Assembly: GCA_031363055.1 (NCBI GenBank)
Contig: JANLTP010000140.1
Coordinates: 1-64,000, forward strand
Source of the DNA: JANLTP01 sp031363055
GTDB lineage: Bacteria > Pseudomonadota > Gammaproteobacteria > Burkholderiales > Burkholderiaceae_E
Direction: 5' to 3'
Length of the DNA: 64,000 bases
Positions 16,299 to 24,481 of the stretch are shown here, piece by piece. Under the pieces are notes generated by a model. It did no database searches. It was not told where the DNA came from and saw nothing but the letters and a program-made list of their open reading frames with translations. The position numbers and the translations under genes are program-made. How positions within the stretch are numbered: position 1 is the first letter of the stretch; each line of letters begins with the position of its first letter.

Positions 16299-17044
16299 TT
16301 GATAGCGCTACGCCGCTGCTGGCGGTCGATCGTCTTTCGAAGAGTTTCGGAGGATTCACCGCGCTCTCGGAAGTCAGCGTGTCGATCACAGCCGGTGAGC
16401 GCTTCGGGCTGATTGGTCCGAACGGCTCGGGCAAAACCACCTTGATCAATTGCATCTCGGGTGCATTGCGTAATGACTCGGGCTCGATCAAGTTCGCCGG
16501 CACGGAAATTTCGAGCCTGCCTGCCTATCGACGAACCTTGCTCGGGGTTGCTCGCAGCTTTCAAATCCCCCGCCCGTTTTCCAGCATGACGGTACTGGAG
16601 AACTTGCTGGTACCGCTCGAGTATGTCGTGCATCGTGGCCGCGTGGCCTTGCCGGGCGTCAAAGCGGACATCGAGGCGCAAGCGATGGATATTCTTCAGC
16701 AGATGGGTCTGGCCGAGAAGGCGCGAACCGTATCGAATCGCCTGTCTCAGGTCGAGCTGCGCAAGCTCGAGCTGGCGCGCGCCATGGCGGCGCAGCCGAA
16801 GTTGCTGATCTCCGACGAGGCCATGGCCGGCTTGTCGGGAAACGAAATTCAGGAAGTCCTCGAGATCCTGTTCAAGATGAACCAGCGCGGCATCACCATC
16901 ATCATGATCGAGCACATCATGCAGGCGGTCATGAAATTTTCACAGCGCCTTATTTGCCTCGATGCCGGCAAAATTATCTGCGAGGGTACACCGCAGGATA
17001 TGCTCGCCAACCCCGATGTGCAACGCGCTTATCTTGGCGCTTGA
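16295..17044 (+). CDS. Liv-type ABC ATPase (LivG family)
   Basis: A 249-residue ATP-binding subunit. Walker A is GPNGSGKTT, the Q-loop region VARSFQIPRPFSSMTVLENL, and the signature region RLSQVELRKLELARAMAAQP. Walker B is LLISDEAMAGLS, where relatives usually have LLLDEPxAGL, so the residue after the catalytic Glu is Ala instead of Pro. The H-loop lies in IIMIEHIMQAVM. It starts within the livM stop by ATGA overlap. Confidence 0.88.
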   Translation: MIDSATPLLAVDRLSKSFGGFTALSEVSVSITAGERFGLIGPNGSGKTTLINCISGALRNDSGSIKFAGTEISSLPAYRRTLLGVARSFQIPRPFSSMTVLENLLVPLEYVVHRGRVALPGVKADIEAQAMDILQQMGLAEKARTVSNRLSQVELRKLELARAMAAQPKLLISDEAMAGLSGNEIQEVLEILFKMNQRGITIIMIEHIMQAVMKFSQRLICLDAGKIICEGTPQDMLANPDVQRAYLGA

Positions 17045-17086
17045 AATCATGAGCCTGTCGGCGTTAAGAATGGGTTCGCAAGTCCG

Positions 17087-17839
17087 ATGAAATTCACCAC
17101 CGATGGTTCACTTTGCCTGACGGTCGCCGGCGTTGACGCCGGCTACGGCGCCGTACGTGCGCTTCACGAGGTCTCGATGACGGTCAATCACGGCGAGACG
17201 GTCGCCTTGCTGGGTACCAACGGCAACGGCAAGAGCACGCTCATGAAATGTGTCATGGGAACGGTGCGACCGAGTAAGGGCAGCGTCTCGCTGACCATTG
17301 ATGGCGTCAGTCACGACCTGACCCGACTCTCGACCGAACAGATCGTTGGTCTGGGCGTCGCGCTGGTCCCCGAGGGTCGGCGACTATTTCCGAAGCTCAC
17401 AGTGGAAGAGAACTTGTTGCTCGGTGCCTTCAGGCCAGCCGCCCGGCCCGACATCGCCAAAAATCTGGCCTTCAACTACGAAGCGTTTCCAGTGCTCAAG
17501 GAGCGTCGCAGCCAGTTGGCCGCATCCATGTCGGGTGGCCAACAGCAAATGCTGGCGATTGCCCGCGCCCTCATGTCTTCGCCAAAATTGTTGCTCGTCG
17601 ATGAGCCCTCGGTGGGCCTGTCGCCACTGCTGGTGTCACAGACCATCAGCAAGCTGCGCGAGCTCAAGGAACAATTCGGACTGACGGTGTTGATGGCCGA
17701 GCAGAATTTTCATCAGGCCGTACGCATTGCCGATCGCGGTTATGTCATCGTCCACGGCGAAATAGTGTTTGAAGGCAAAACGGTCGCCGAGCTTGAGAAC
17801 AATGAGCTCGTCAAGAACTATTACCTGGGTACAGCCTAG
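17087..17839 (+). CDS. Liv-type ABC ATPase (LivF family)
   Basis: A 250-residue ATP-binding subunit with Walker A GTNGNGKST, signature MSGGQQQMLAIARALMS, Walker B LLLVDEPSVGLSP and H-loop MAEQNFHQAV; YYLGTA is the family C-terminus. It is the last gene of the first Liv cluster. Its stop codon overlaps the stop of the broken TAXI gene on the opposite strand. Confidence 0.9.
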   Translation: MKFTTDGSLCLTVAGVDAGYGAVRALHEVSMTVNHGETVALLGTNGNGKSTLMKCVMGTVRPSKGSVSLTIDGVSHDLTRLSTEQIVGLGVALVPEGRRLFPKLTVEENLLLGAFRPAARPDIAKNLAFNYEAFPVLKERRSQLAASMSGGQQQMLAIARALMSSPKLLLVDEPSVGLSPLLVSQTISKLRELKEQFGLTVLMAEQNFHQAVRIADRGYVIVHGEIVFEGKTVAELENNELVKNYYLGTA

Positions 17840-18487
17840 GAAAGCCGTGCGCGTGCCAGGTCGAGATGTGACTTGAAGTTGTAGACATCAATATATTTCG
17901 AAGCACCTAGCTCCGGATTCGGTAGTTTCTGCTCGATGTCATTCATCTTCAGTAGCGCGCTGACCAACAGACGCTCGATCAGGTTGGCCAGCCAGAATGG
18001 CAAGTAGCGCTGCAAAAAAGGCCGACCGGTTTTGAAAAGGCGTTTCGACTCGTCACTCTGTTCGAAGTCAAGGTTGCGCTCATTCGGAAACTCCTTGAGT
18101 GAATGCAATGGGCCGCCGCGGCTATGCACTTCGCTGGCTATATCGAGCAGAAGGAAAGCGACGGCCGGGTGGACGTCACTGCGGGCAATCAGATTTGCCG
18201 AACTGGAAATAAGCGCCACTGGAGCTGCCAGTGCTGATGCTCACCACTTTGGGCGGCGGTGGCTCGACGACTCGAAACAATAGCCAGAATAGGGGCAGCA
18301 GCAACACCGCTGCGAGCAACAGCAGCCAGCGCAATTCGGCGTTGGTCAGCAAGATCAGATTGCGCGATGTGAGTTTTTTCCAGACACTGCTGGATCGATT
18401 TATTTTTTCCAAGTTCGCTCGGGTGTTGTTTTTAGAATTTCTACCGGTGACAGGTGCGCTGGCCGGATTGTGAAGCAAGTACCGCAA
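17836..18487 (-). pseudogene. TAXI-family TRAP receptor gene with large internal deletion
   Basis: Two ends of one gene survive. The N-terminal part (from 18487) has a membrane segment (ELRWLLLLAAVLLLPLFWLL) and the TAXI domain opening VVSISTGSSSGAYFQFGK. Near 18200 it runs, with a frame change, into C-terminal text typical of the same family (ANLIARSDVHPAVAFLLLDI, EFPNERNLDF, GRPFLQRYLPFWLANLIERL). TAXI receptors of this form are about 450 residues, so some 250 residues of the ligand-binding domain are missing. The gene converges with livF, their stop codons overlapping. Confidence 0.75.
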
Positions 18488-18532
18488 ATCGTTATACTTC
18501 GACCAACCAACAAAAATACCAAGGAGACTTCA

Positions 18533-19618
18533 ATGACGTCACTGTCACGGCCAATGTCACTGCCAATGTCACTGCCCCTGTCATTATTCTCGGGCGCCCG
18601 CGCTGCATTGAACCGTACGGCGCAAAGCTGCAGTTTGCGCCGCGCCAGATTGATGGCCGTTGCCATGCTGGGTACCTTGCTGGGCACCGCACTGTTGCTG
18701 CCCTCGCAGTCGTTTGCGCAGGCCTACCCTAATCGGCCGATCACGATCGTGGTTCCCTGGGGCGCGGGCGGTGGCACTGACGCCACCGCCCGAATCATCG
18801 CGGCGCTGCTCGAAAAGGATATCGGACAACCGGTCAACGTGGTCAACCGAACCGGTGGTAACGGTGTGGTCGGGCATTCGGCGATTGCCACGGCGACAGC
18901 CGATGGCTACACCCTGGGCATGATCACGGTCGAAATCTCCATGCTCAAGCATGCCGGTCTCACGCAACTCACCTATGCTGATTACACACCGCTGGCGTTG
19001 ATGAACAGCGACCCGGCCGGGGTCACCGTCAAAGCCGATTCGCCGTACAAGAACATGGCCGATCTGGTGGCGGCGATCAAGGCGAATCCGGGTAAGCTCA
19101 AGGCGTCCGGAACCGGGCAAGGCGGTATCTGGCATTTGGCGCTGGCCGGCATGTTGCGCGATTTGAAGGTTGATCCGACGACGGTGCCATGGGTGCCTTC
19201 GAATGGCGCCGGACCGGCGATGACCGATCTGGCTGCGGGCGGCATCGATCTGGTGACCTGTTCGCTGCCGGAAGCCCGATCGCTGATTGACGCCGGCAAG
19301 GCGCGGCCGCTGGCCATCATGGCAGCTGAGTCTTCAGCGCTGTTCCCGAATGTGCCGACCCTGAAGGACGCGGCCGGTTCCGGCTGGACCGTCGGCGCCT
19401 GGCGCGGCATGGCAGCACCGAAGGGGCTGCCGCCTGAGATTGCCGGCAAGCTCGGCGCCGCCCTGAAGAAGATTCACGAAGGCAAGGAGTTCCGCGATTT
19501 CATGTCGCAGCGCGGCTTTGGGCTGCTTTATGCCGACGCCAAGGGCTTCGAGCAGTTCATGGCCAAGGGCACCGATGATATGGGCGTTGTGATGAAAGCC
19601 TTGGGCCTGGCCAAGTGA
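18533..19618 (+). CDS. tripartite tricarboxylate transporter binding protein (Bug/TctC)
   Basis: A 361-residue periplasmic receptor of the Bug/TctC family: after the signal region (LLGTALLLPSQSFAQ) the mature domain reads YPNRPITIVVPWGAGGGTDA, then KASGTGQGGIWHLALAGML. It delivers a carboxylate to the TctA/TctB permease encoded next. The ATG at 18533 is chosen for its AAGGAG site. It gives an unusually long 35-40 residue stretch before the hydrophobic core, containing a 12-bp duplication (18551-18574, MSLP repeats), so a start further in (ATG near 18653) is possible. Confidence 0.88.
   Translation: MTSLSRPMSLPMSLPLSLFSGARAALNRTAQSCSLRRARLMAVAMLGTLLGTALLLPSQSFAQAYPNRPITIVVPWGAGGGTDATARIIAALLEKDIGQPVNVVNRTGGNGVVGHSAIATATADGYTLGMITVEISMLKHAGLTQLTYADYTPLALMNSDPAGVTVKADSPYKNMADLVAAIKANPGKLKASGTGQGGIWHLALAGMLRDLKVDPTTVPWVPSNGAGPAMTDLAAGGIDLVTCSLPEARSLIDAGKARPLAIMAAESSALFPNVPTLKDAAGSGWTVGAWRGMAAPKGLPPEIAGKLGAALKKIHEGKEFRDFMSQRGFGLLYADAKGFEQFMAKGTDDMGVVMKALGLAK
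18551..18574. repeat. 12-bp tandem repeat in the TctC N-terminus
   Basis: Two identical CCAATGTCACTG units (18551-18562, 18563-18574) followed by a degenerate third encode the MSLP-type repeat before the signal peptide. Confidence 0.8.
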
Positions 19619-20175
19619 AATTCAACGACGCAATCAGCGGCGGCGTGCTGCTCGCGATTGCGCTGGCGGTTCTGTTCAATATCCAGAGCTTCCCCAAGAT
19701 ACCGGGTCAGAACATCGGTCCGGCGGCGTTTCCGGGCCTGCTGGCGAGCTTGCTGGCGGTTTGCGCCGTCCTCTTGATCGTCAAGGGTTTTCGCAGCCGC
19801 AGCCGACCCCTGGTTAGTGCTTCTAATTCTTCAAATCCGCCTGACACTACAAATACCTCCAATCCCTCGGATGCGTCCGGCATCGTTTCGCCACGCGAGT
19901 GGCTGGCGATCGGCCCCTGGCTCAGATCGCCCGCGCATTTGCGTAACTTCCTGGTCACTGTCGGGTGCCTGCTGTTCTATGTTTTCGCGTCGGAGTTTCT
20001 CGGCTTCATCGTCAGTTCGATCGTCATACTGGGCGTGATGTTCGTCACCCTTGGCGTACGCCATCGCCTGATTCTGCCGATTGCCGTCGGCGCAACGCTG
20101 GTCATTCATCTGGTGTTCTACAAGGGTCTGCGCGTGCCCTTGCCCTGGGGCATTCTCATGCCATTGGCGTGGTAG
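19615..20175 (+). CDS. TctB-family small permease subunit
   Basis: A 186-residue membrane protein of the TctB family: four hydrophobic segments, starting GGVLLAIALAVLFNIQSFP and ending LVFYKGLRVPLPWGILMPL, with a variable hydrophilic loop rich in Asn, Ser and Thr between segments two and three. It starts with GTG overlapping the receptor stop (GTGA) and is followed after 43 bases by tctA. Confidence 0.85.
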   Translation: MKFNDAISGGVLLAIALAVLFNIQSFPKIPGQNIGPAAFPGLLASLLAVCAVLLIVKGFRSRSRPLVSASNSSNPPDTTNTSNPSDASGIVSPREWLAIGPWLRSPAHLRNFLVTVGCLLFYVFASEFLGFIVSSIVILGVMFVTLGVRHRLILPIAVGATLVIHLVFYKGLRVPLPWGILMPLAW

Positions 20176-20218
20176 TCGGGCGGCCTTTGGCTAGGTACGA
20201 GTCCAGGCGCGTGTCCAG

Positions 20219-21709
20219 ATGACTTGGGCCGTTCTGAACCAGGCATTCTGGCTGGTCTGTGATCCCTACGTGCTGCTGGTCATCTTGTGTTCTGCACTGT
20301 TTGGCTTGTTTGTCGGTTGCATCCCGGGCCTGACCGCGACCATGGCAACGGCGCTGCTGGTGCCGATCACCTTTTTCATGCCGCCCGTGCCGGCAGTAGC
20401 AGCCATCGTAACGGCGACCGCCATGGCGATCTTCTCAGGAGACATTCCGGGCGCGCTGCTCAGAATACCGGGTACGCCGGCGTCGGCCGCCTATACCGAT
20501 GAAGCCTACGCCATGACTCTGAAGGGCCAGGCCGAGACCGCGCTGGGCGCCGGGCTGGTGTTCTCGGCCATTGGCGGGTTGTTCGGCACTATCGTCATGA
20601 TCCTGTTCTCGCCATCGTTGGCTGAGGTGGCGCTGAGCTTCAGCTCGTTTGAGTATTTCTGGCTGGTCGTGTTGGGTTTGGCCGGTGCAGTGTTCATCGG
20701 CAATGCGAGTGTGCTGAAGGCCTGCATTTCCTTATTGCTGGGATTGCTGATTGCCTGTATTGGGCTTGAGAATCCGGCCGCGTATCCGCGCTTTACGTTC
20801 GGACTGAATCAACTGATGAGCGGGGTTGAACTGATTCCGATGATGGTCGGCATGTTCGCGGTCTCCGAGTTGCTGCGCTATGTCACCGACATGAAGCCGC
20901 CGCTCAAGATCGCCACCGAAAAGCTCGGTAGCGTGTTCTCCGGTATGGGCGGCCTGCTCTCGAAGTATCGTTGGCCGCTGCTGCGCGGCAGCGCGCTTGG
21001 GACCATCATTGGCATCCAGCCGGGATCAGGCGCCGACATGGCGTCCTGGATGTCTTATGCGATGAGCAAACGGTTCTCCAAAGAGCCGGAGAAGTTCGGC
21101 ACCGGCCATGTCGAGGGTATTGTCGAATCGGGTGCCGCCAACAACTCATCGCTGGCCGGCGCCTGGATTCCGGCGATTGTGTTCGGCATACCGGGTGACT
21201 CGATCACGGCGATCGCGATTGGTGTGCTGTACATGAAGAACATGAATCCGGGGCCGACGATTTTCGTCAACAATCCGCAAAATATTTACGCGATTTTTCT
21301 GGTGTTCATCCTGGCCAACATCATCATGGTGCCGCTCGGCTGGTTGACCATCAAGCTGGCCACCCGAATCTTGAAGGTCGCCAGAAATATTCTGATGCCG
21401 ACCATTTTGCTGTTCTGCATTGTCGGCGCGTTCGCCATCAATAATTCAGTCTGGGGGGTGGCGCTGATCCTGATCTTCGGTCTGTTCGCCTTCCTGATCG
21501 AGGAGAACGGCTTTCCGGTGGCGCCTGCCATTCTGGGTGTCGTGCTCGGCACCATGATGGAAGAAAATTTCGTGACCTCGATGATCAAGTCGGACGGCAA
21601 TCTGGGCGTGTTCTTCACCCGCCCGATTGCGATGTGGCTGGCCGGCGCAACGTTTGTGATTCTGCTGTGGCCGCTGGCCGCCTGGGCTTGGCGACGAGTC
21701 CGCCAATAA
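20219..21709 (+). CDS. TctA-family large permease subunit
   Basis: A 496-residue integral membrane protein of the TctA family, the transport channel of tripartite tricarboxylate transporters. Conserved segments are GLFVGCIPGLTATMATALLV, FSGDIPGALLRIPGTPASAA, IIGIQPGSGADMASWMSYAM and GAANNSSLAGAWIPAIVFGI. With the receptor and TctB it forms a complete sodium- or proton-driven carboxylate importer. It converges directly on spoVR with no spacer. Confidence 0.92.
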   Translation: MTWAVLNQAFWLVCDPYVLLVILCSALFGLFVGCIPGLTATMATALLVPITFFMPPVPAVAAIVTATAMAIFSGDIPGALLRIPGTPASAAYTDEAYAMTLKGQAETALGAGLVFSAIGGLFGTIVMILFSPSLAEVALSFSSFEYFWLVVLGLAGAVFIGNASVLKACISLLLGLLIACIGLENPAAYPRFTFGLNQLMSGVELIPMMVGMFAVSELLRYVTDMKPPLKIATEKLGSVFSGMGGLLSKYRWPLLRGSALGTIIGIQPGSGADMASWMSYAMSKRFSKEPEKFGTGHVEGIVESGAANNSSLAGAWIPAIVFGIPGDSITAIAIGVLYMKNMNPGPTIFVNNPQNIYAIFLVFILANIIMVPLGWLTIKLATRILKVARNILMPTILLFCIVGAFAINNSVWGVALILIFGLFAFLIEENGFPVAPAILGVVLGTMMEENFVTSMIKSDGNLGVFFTRPIAMWLAGATFVILLWPLAAWAWRRVRQ

Positions 21710-23218
21710 TCAGTCGTTGATCTCTTCGAAATGCTCGATCGAGCCGTGTTCGTTGACGGTCTCGATGCGCACCTTGAAGCCCCAGAGTCGGAACAGATGC
21801 CGCAGGACCTCCTCGCGGTCGTCATTCAGGGGGCGGCCACGATGCAGTTGATGCCGCAAGGTCAAGCTGCGATCGCCATCGCGCTGGTAACCGACGACCT
21901 GAATGTCGGGCATCTGGTTATCGCGGTTGTATTGTTGCGCGAGCAGTTTGCGCACGCGCCGGTAGCCTTCGTCGTTGTGAATGCTGTCGATCTGCAAGTA
22001 GTCATTATCCTGATGGTCGGCCACGGCAAACAGGTGGAACTCGCGAATCACATGCGGCGATAAAAATTGCCCGATGAACGACTCATCTTTGAAATTGCGC
22101 ATTGCAAAGTCAAGCACCTTGAGCCAGTCACCACCAGCAATATCAGGAAACCATTGCCGATCTTCGGCGGTCGGCGCTTCACAGATGCGACGGATATCGC
22201 GCATCATCATGAAGCCCAGAGCATACGGATTCAGGCCGCCATAACCACGCTCATCGAACCCGCGCTGGGTGACGACGTTGGTGTGCGAGGCCAGCACCTC
22301 GAGCATGAAACTGTCATCAACCTGGCCCTGGTCGTAAAGACGATTCAGCAAGGTGTAATGCCAGAACGTCGCCCAGCCTTCGTTCATAACCTTGGTCTGG
22401 CCTTGCGGGTAAAAGTATTGCGCCATTTTGCGAACGATGCGCGCGACTTCGCGTTGCCAGGGCGCCAATTTCGGCGAGTATTTTTCAACGAAGTAAAGCA
22501 GGTTCTCTTCCGGGTCGGCCGGGAAGCGGGCGCCGCCAACAGCTCCGGTCGGGCTCTTCTTCTGCGGCAAGGTGCTCCAGATTTCGTCGTATTGAGTGTA
22601 CGCGTAGTCTTCGCGATTGCGCTGCCGTGCAGCCTCGCCGGCGACCGACAGCGGCTTCGGATGGCGGTAGCGGCTGACGCCGAAATCGCTGAGCGCATGG
22701 CAGGCGTCAATGGTTTCCTCGACGGCGGCATGTCCGTATCGCGACTCGCAGTCCATGATGTACTTGCGTGCGAACACCATGTAGTCAATGATGGCGTCGG
22801 CGCTGGTCCATTGCCGGAACAGGTAATTGCCCTTGAAGAACGAGTTGTGTCCGTAGCAGGCGTGCGCAATGACCAAGCCCTGCAGGGGCATGGAGTTGCC
22901 TTCCATCAGGTACGCAATGCACGGGTCCGAGTTGATGACGATTTCATAGGCCAGCCCACGAGCGCCCTTGCGGTAGTCGCGCTCGTTGCGGATGAATTCC
23001 TTGCCGTAGCTCCAATGCGGGTAGCCGATCGGCAAGCCCACCGAGGCATAGGCATCGAGCATTTGTTCGGCGCTGATGACCTCGATCTGGTTCGGATAAC
23101 AGTCGAGCTTGAATTCGTTGCGAGCGACCTCGCCAATCGCCTTGTCGTAGGCATCGATGAGCTCAAAGCTCCATTCGCCGCCATGTGACAGAGGATTGGC
23201 TGCGCGTTTTGACTTCAT
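21710..23218 (-). CDS. SpoVR-family protein
   Basis: A 502-residue SpoVR-family protein (E. coli YcgB type): SFELIDAYDKAIGEVARNEF, GLVIAHACYGHNSFFKGNYL, NEGWATFWHYTLLNRLYDQG, RGYGGLNPYALGFMMMRDI. The biochemical role is unknown; the family is linked to stationary-phase and sporulation physiology. It is the third gene of the prkA-yeaH-spoVR operon, 12 bases after the DUF444 gene. Confidence 0.92.
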   Translation of the reverse strand: MKSKRAANPLSHGGEWSFELIDAYDKAIGEVARNEFKLDCYPNQIEVISAEQMLDAYASVGLPIGYPHWSYGKEFIRNERDYRKGARGLAYEIVINSDPCIAYLMEGNSMPLQGLVIAHACYGHNSFFKGNYLFRQWTSADAIIDYMVFARKYIMDCESRYGHAAVEETIDACHALSDFGVSRYRHPKPLSVAGEAARQRNREDYAYTQYDEIWSTLPQKKSPTGAVGGARFPADPEENLLYFVEKYSPKLAPWQREVARIVRKMAQYFYPQGQTKVMNEGWATFWHYTLLNRLYDQGQVDDSFMLEVLASHTNVVTQRGFDERGYGGLNPYALGFMMMRDIRRICEAPTAEDRQWFPDIAGGDWLKVLDFAMRNFKDESFIGQFLSPHVIREFHLFAVADHQDNDYLQIDSIHNDEGYRRVRKLLAQQYNRDNQMPDIQVVGYQRDGDRSLTLRHQLHRGRPLNDDREEVLRHLFRLWGFKVRIETVNEHGSIEHFEEIND

Positions 23219-23230
23219 CTCAGGTCACCC

Positions 23231-24478
23231 TCAAGCGGCAGTCTTGCTGAACAAGCGCCGAAACACCGGGTAGATATCGGATCGCTCATGAACCTCGGCC
23301 ATATCAAAATGTGCTGCGTCAATCCGGCGGTAAGCGGCCGCCAGGGTCGACAGTCGCGATTGTTGCTCACCGGTTTCAATGTAGGCGAAATGACGTACCT
23401 TGGGCATCAGGGTTTCCTCCAAGTAGCCGCGACTTTTCTCAGGGTCTGCGCCAAAGGCATCGCCATCGGAGGCCTGCGCGCCGTAAATATTCCATTGACC
23501 ATGCGGAAAACGCTCGGCCATGATCTTGCCCATCAAGTGTAGAGCCGACAGCACCACCGTACCACCGGTTTTCGGGTCGTTGAAGAAGCGTTCTTCGTCG
23601 ACCTCCTCGGCGTCGTCGGTATGACGCACGAAAATGACCTCAACTTTTTCATACTTGCGGCTCAGGAACATATAAAGCAGCGTGAAAAAGCGTTTGGCGA
23701 GATCTTTTTTGCTTTCATCCATGGAGGCCGAGACGTCCATCAGACAGAACATGACGGCTTGGCTGCGCGGTAACGGAACCTGTATTCGGTGCCGGTAGCG
23801 CAGGTCGAGATCGTCGAGAAACGGCACTCGTTTGATTCGGCGCCGCAGCTCCAGTATTTCCAGCTCGATCGGCTCGCGCGCTTGGGCCGTGAGTACCGCC
23901 AGATCCTGAGCCTCGAGCGCAGCCAGACGCTGCTTCAAGCTGCCGGTCAAGGCGATCCGTCGGCCCAATGCATAGCGCAGCGATCTCGGAATCGACAGAT
24001 TGGTCGGCGCCCCGGAATGCGTGTAGCCGGCGCGTTGCAGCCGGAACTCCTTGATCTCGCCAACGGCCGTGCGCGCCATGTTCGGCAGCGCCAGATCATC
24101 GAAGAAAATCTCCATGAATTCTTCGCGCGACAACACGAAACTGAAGCTGTCCTCGCCGTCACCGTCGCCGCCCTCATTGCCGCTGCCCTTGCCCTGGCCG
24201 CCTTGCGGACGTTCGATCTGATCACCCTTTTGAAACTTGCGGTTGCCCGGATGCACGGACTCGTGGTCGCCGCCGGGGCCATGGCGAAACGCTGGCTCGG
24301 CAATGTCCTTGGTCGGGATGTTGACGGTGCCGCCACGCTCCATGTCCTTGATCGAGCGATCGGCCACCATGTCGCCGACCGCGCGCTGGATATGCGCCTT
24401 GTAGCGGCGCATAAAGCGTTCCCGATTGACCGCGCTTTTGTTGCGGTCGTTGAGTCGACGATCGATGACGACAGACAT
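23231..24478 (-). CDS. yeaH: YeaH/DUF444 von Willebrand-like protein
   Basis: A 415-residue DUF444 protein: MSVVIDRRLNDRNKSAVNRE, a glycine/aspartate-rich linker around residues 85-110, and a vWA-like C-terminal half with the metal-site motif FCLMDVSASMDESKKDLAKR. The family always accompanies the PrkA-type kinase and probably acts as its partner under starvation or stress. It is encoded 3 bases after prkA. Confidence 0.92.
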   Translation of the reverse strand: MSVVIDRRLNDRNKSAVNRERFMRRYKAHIQRAVGDMVADRSIKDMERGGTVNIPTKDIAEPAFRHGPGGDHESVHPGNRKFQKGDQIERPQGGQGKGSGNEGGDGDGEDSFSFVLSREEFMEIFFDDLALPNMARTAVGEIKEFRLQRAGYTHSGAPTNLSIPRSLRYALGRRIALTGSLKQRLAALEAQDLAVLTAQAREPIELEILELRRRIKRVPFLDDLDLRYRHRIQVPLPRSQAVMFCLMDVSASMDESKKDLAKRFFTLLYMFLSRKYEKVEVIFVRHTDDAEEVDEERFFNDPKTGGTVVLSALHLMGKIMAERFPHGQWNIYGAQASDGDAFGADPEKSRGYLEETLMPKVRHFAYIETGEQQSRLSTLAAAYRRIDAAHFDMAEVHERSDIYPVFRRLFSKTAA

Positions 24479-24481
24479 GAC

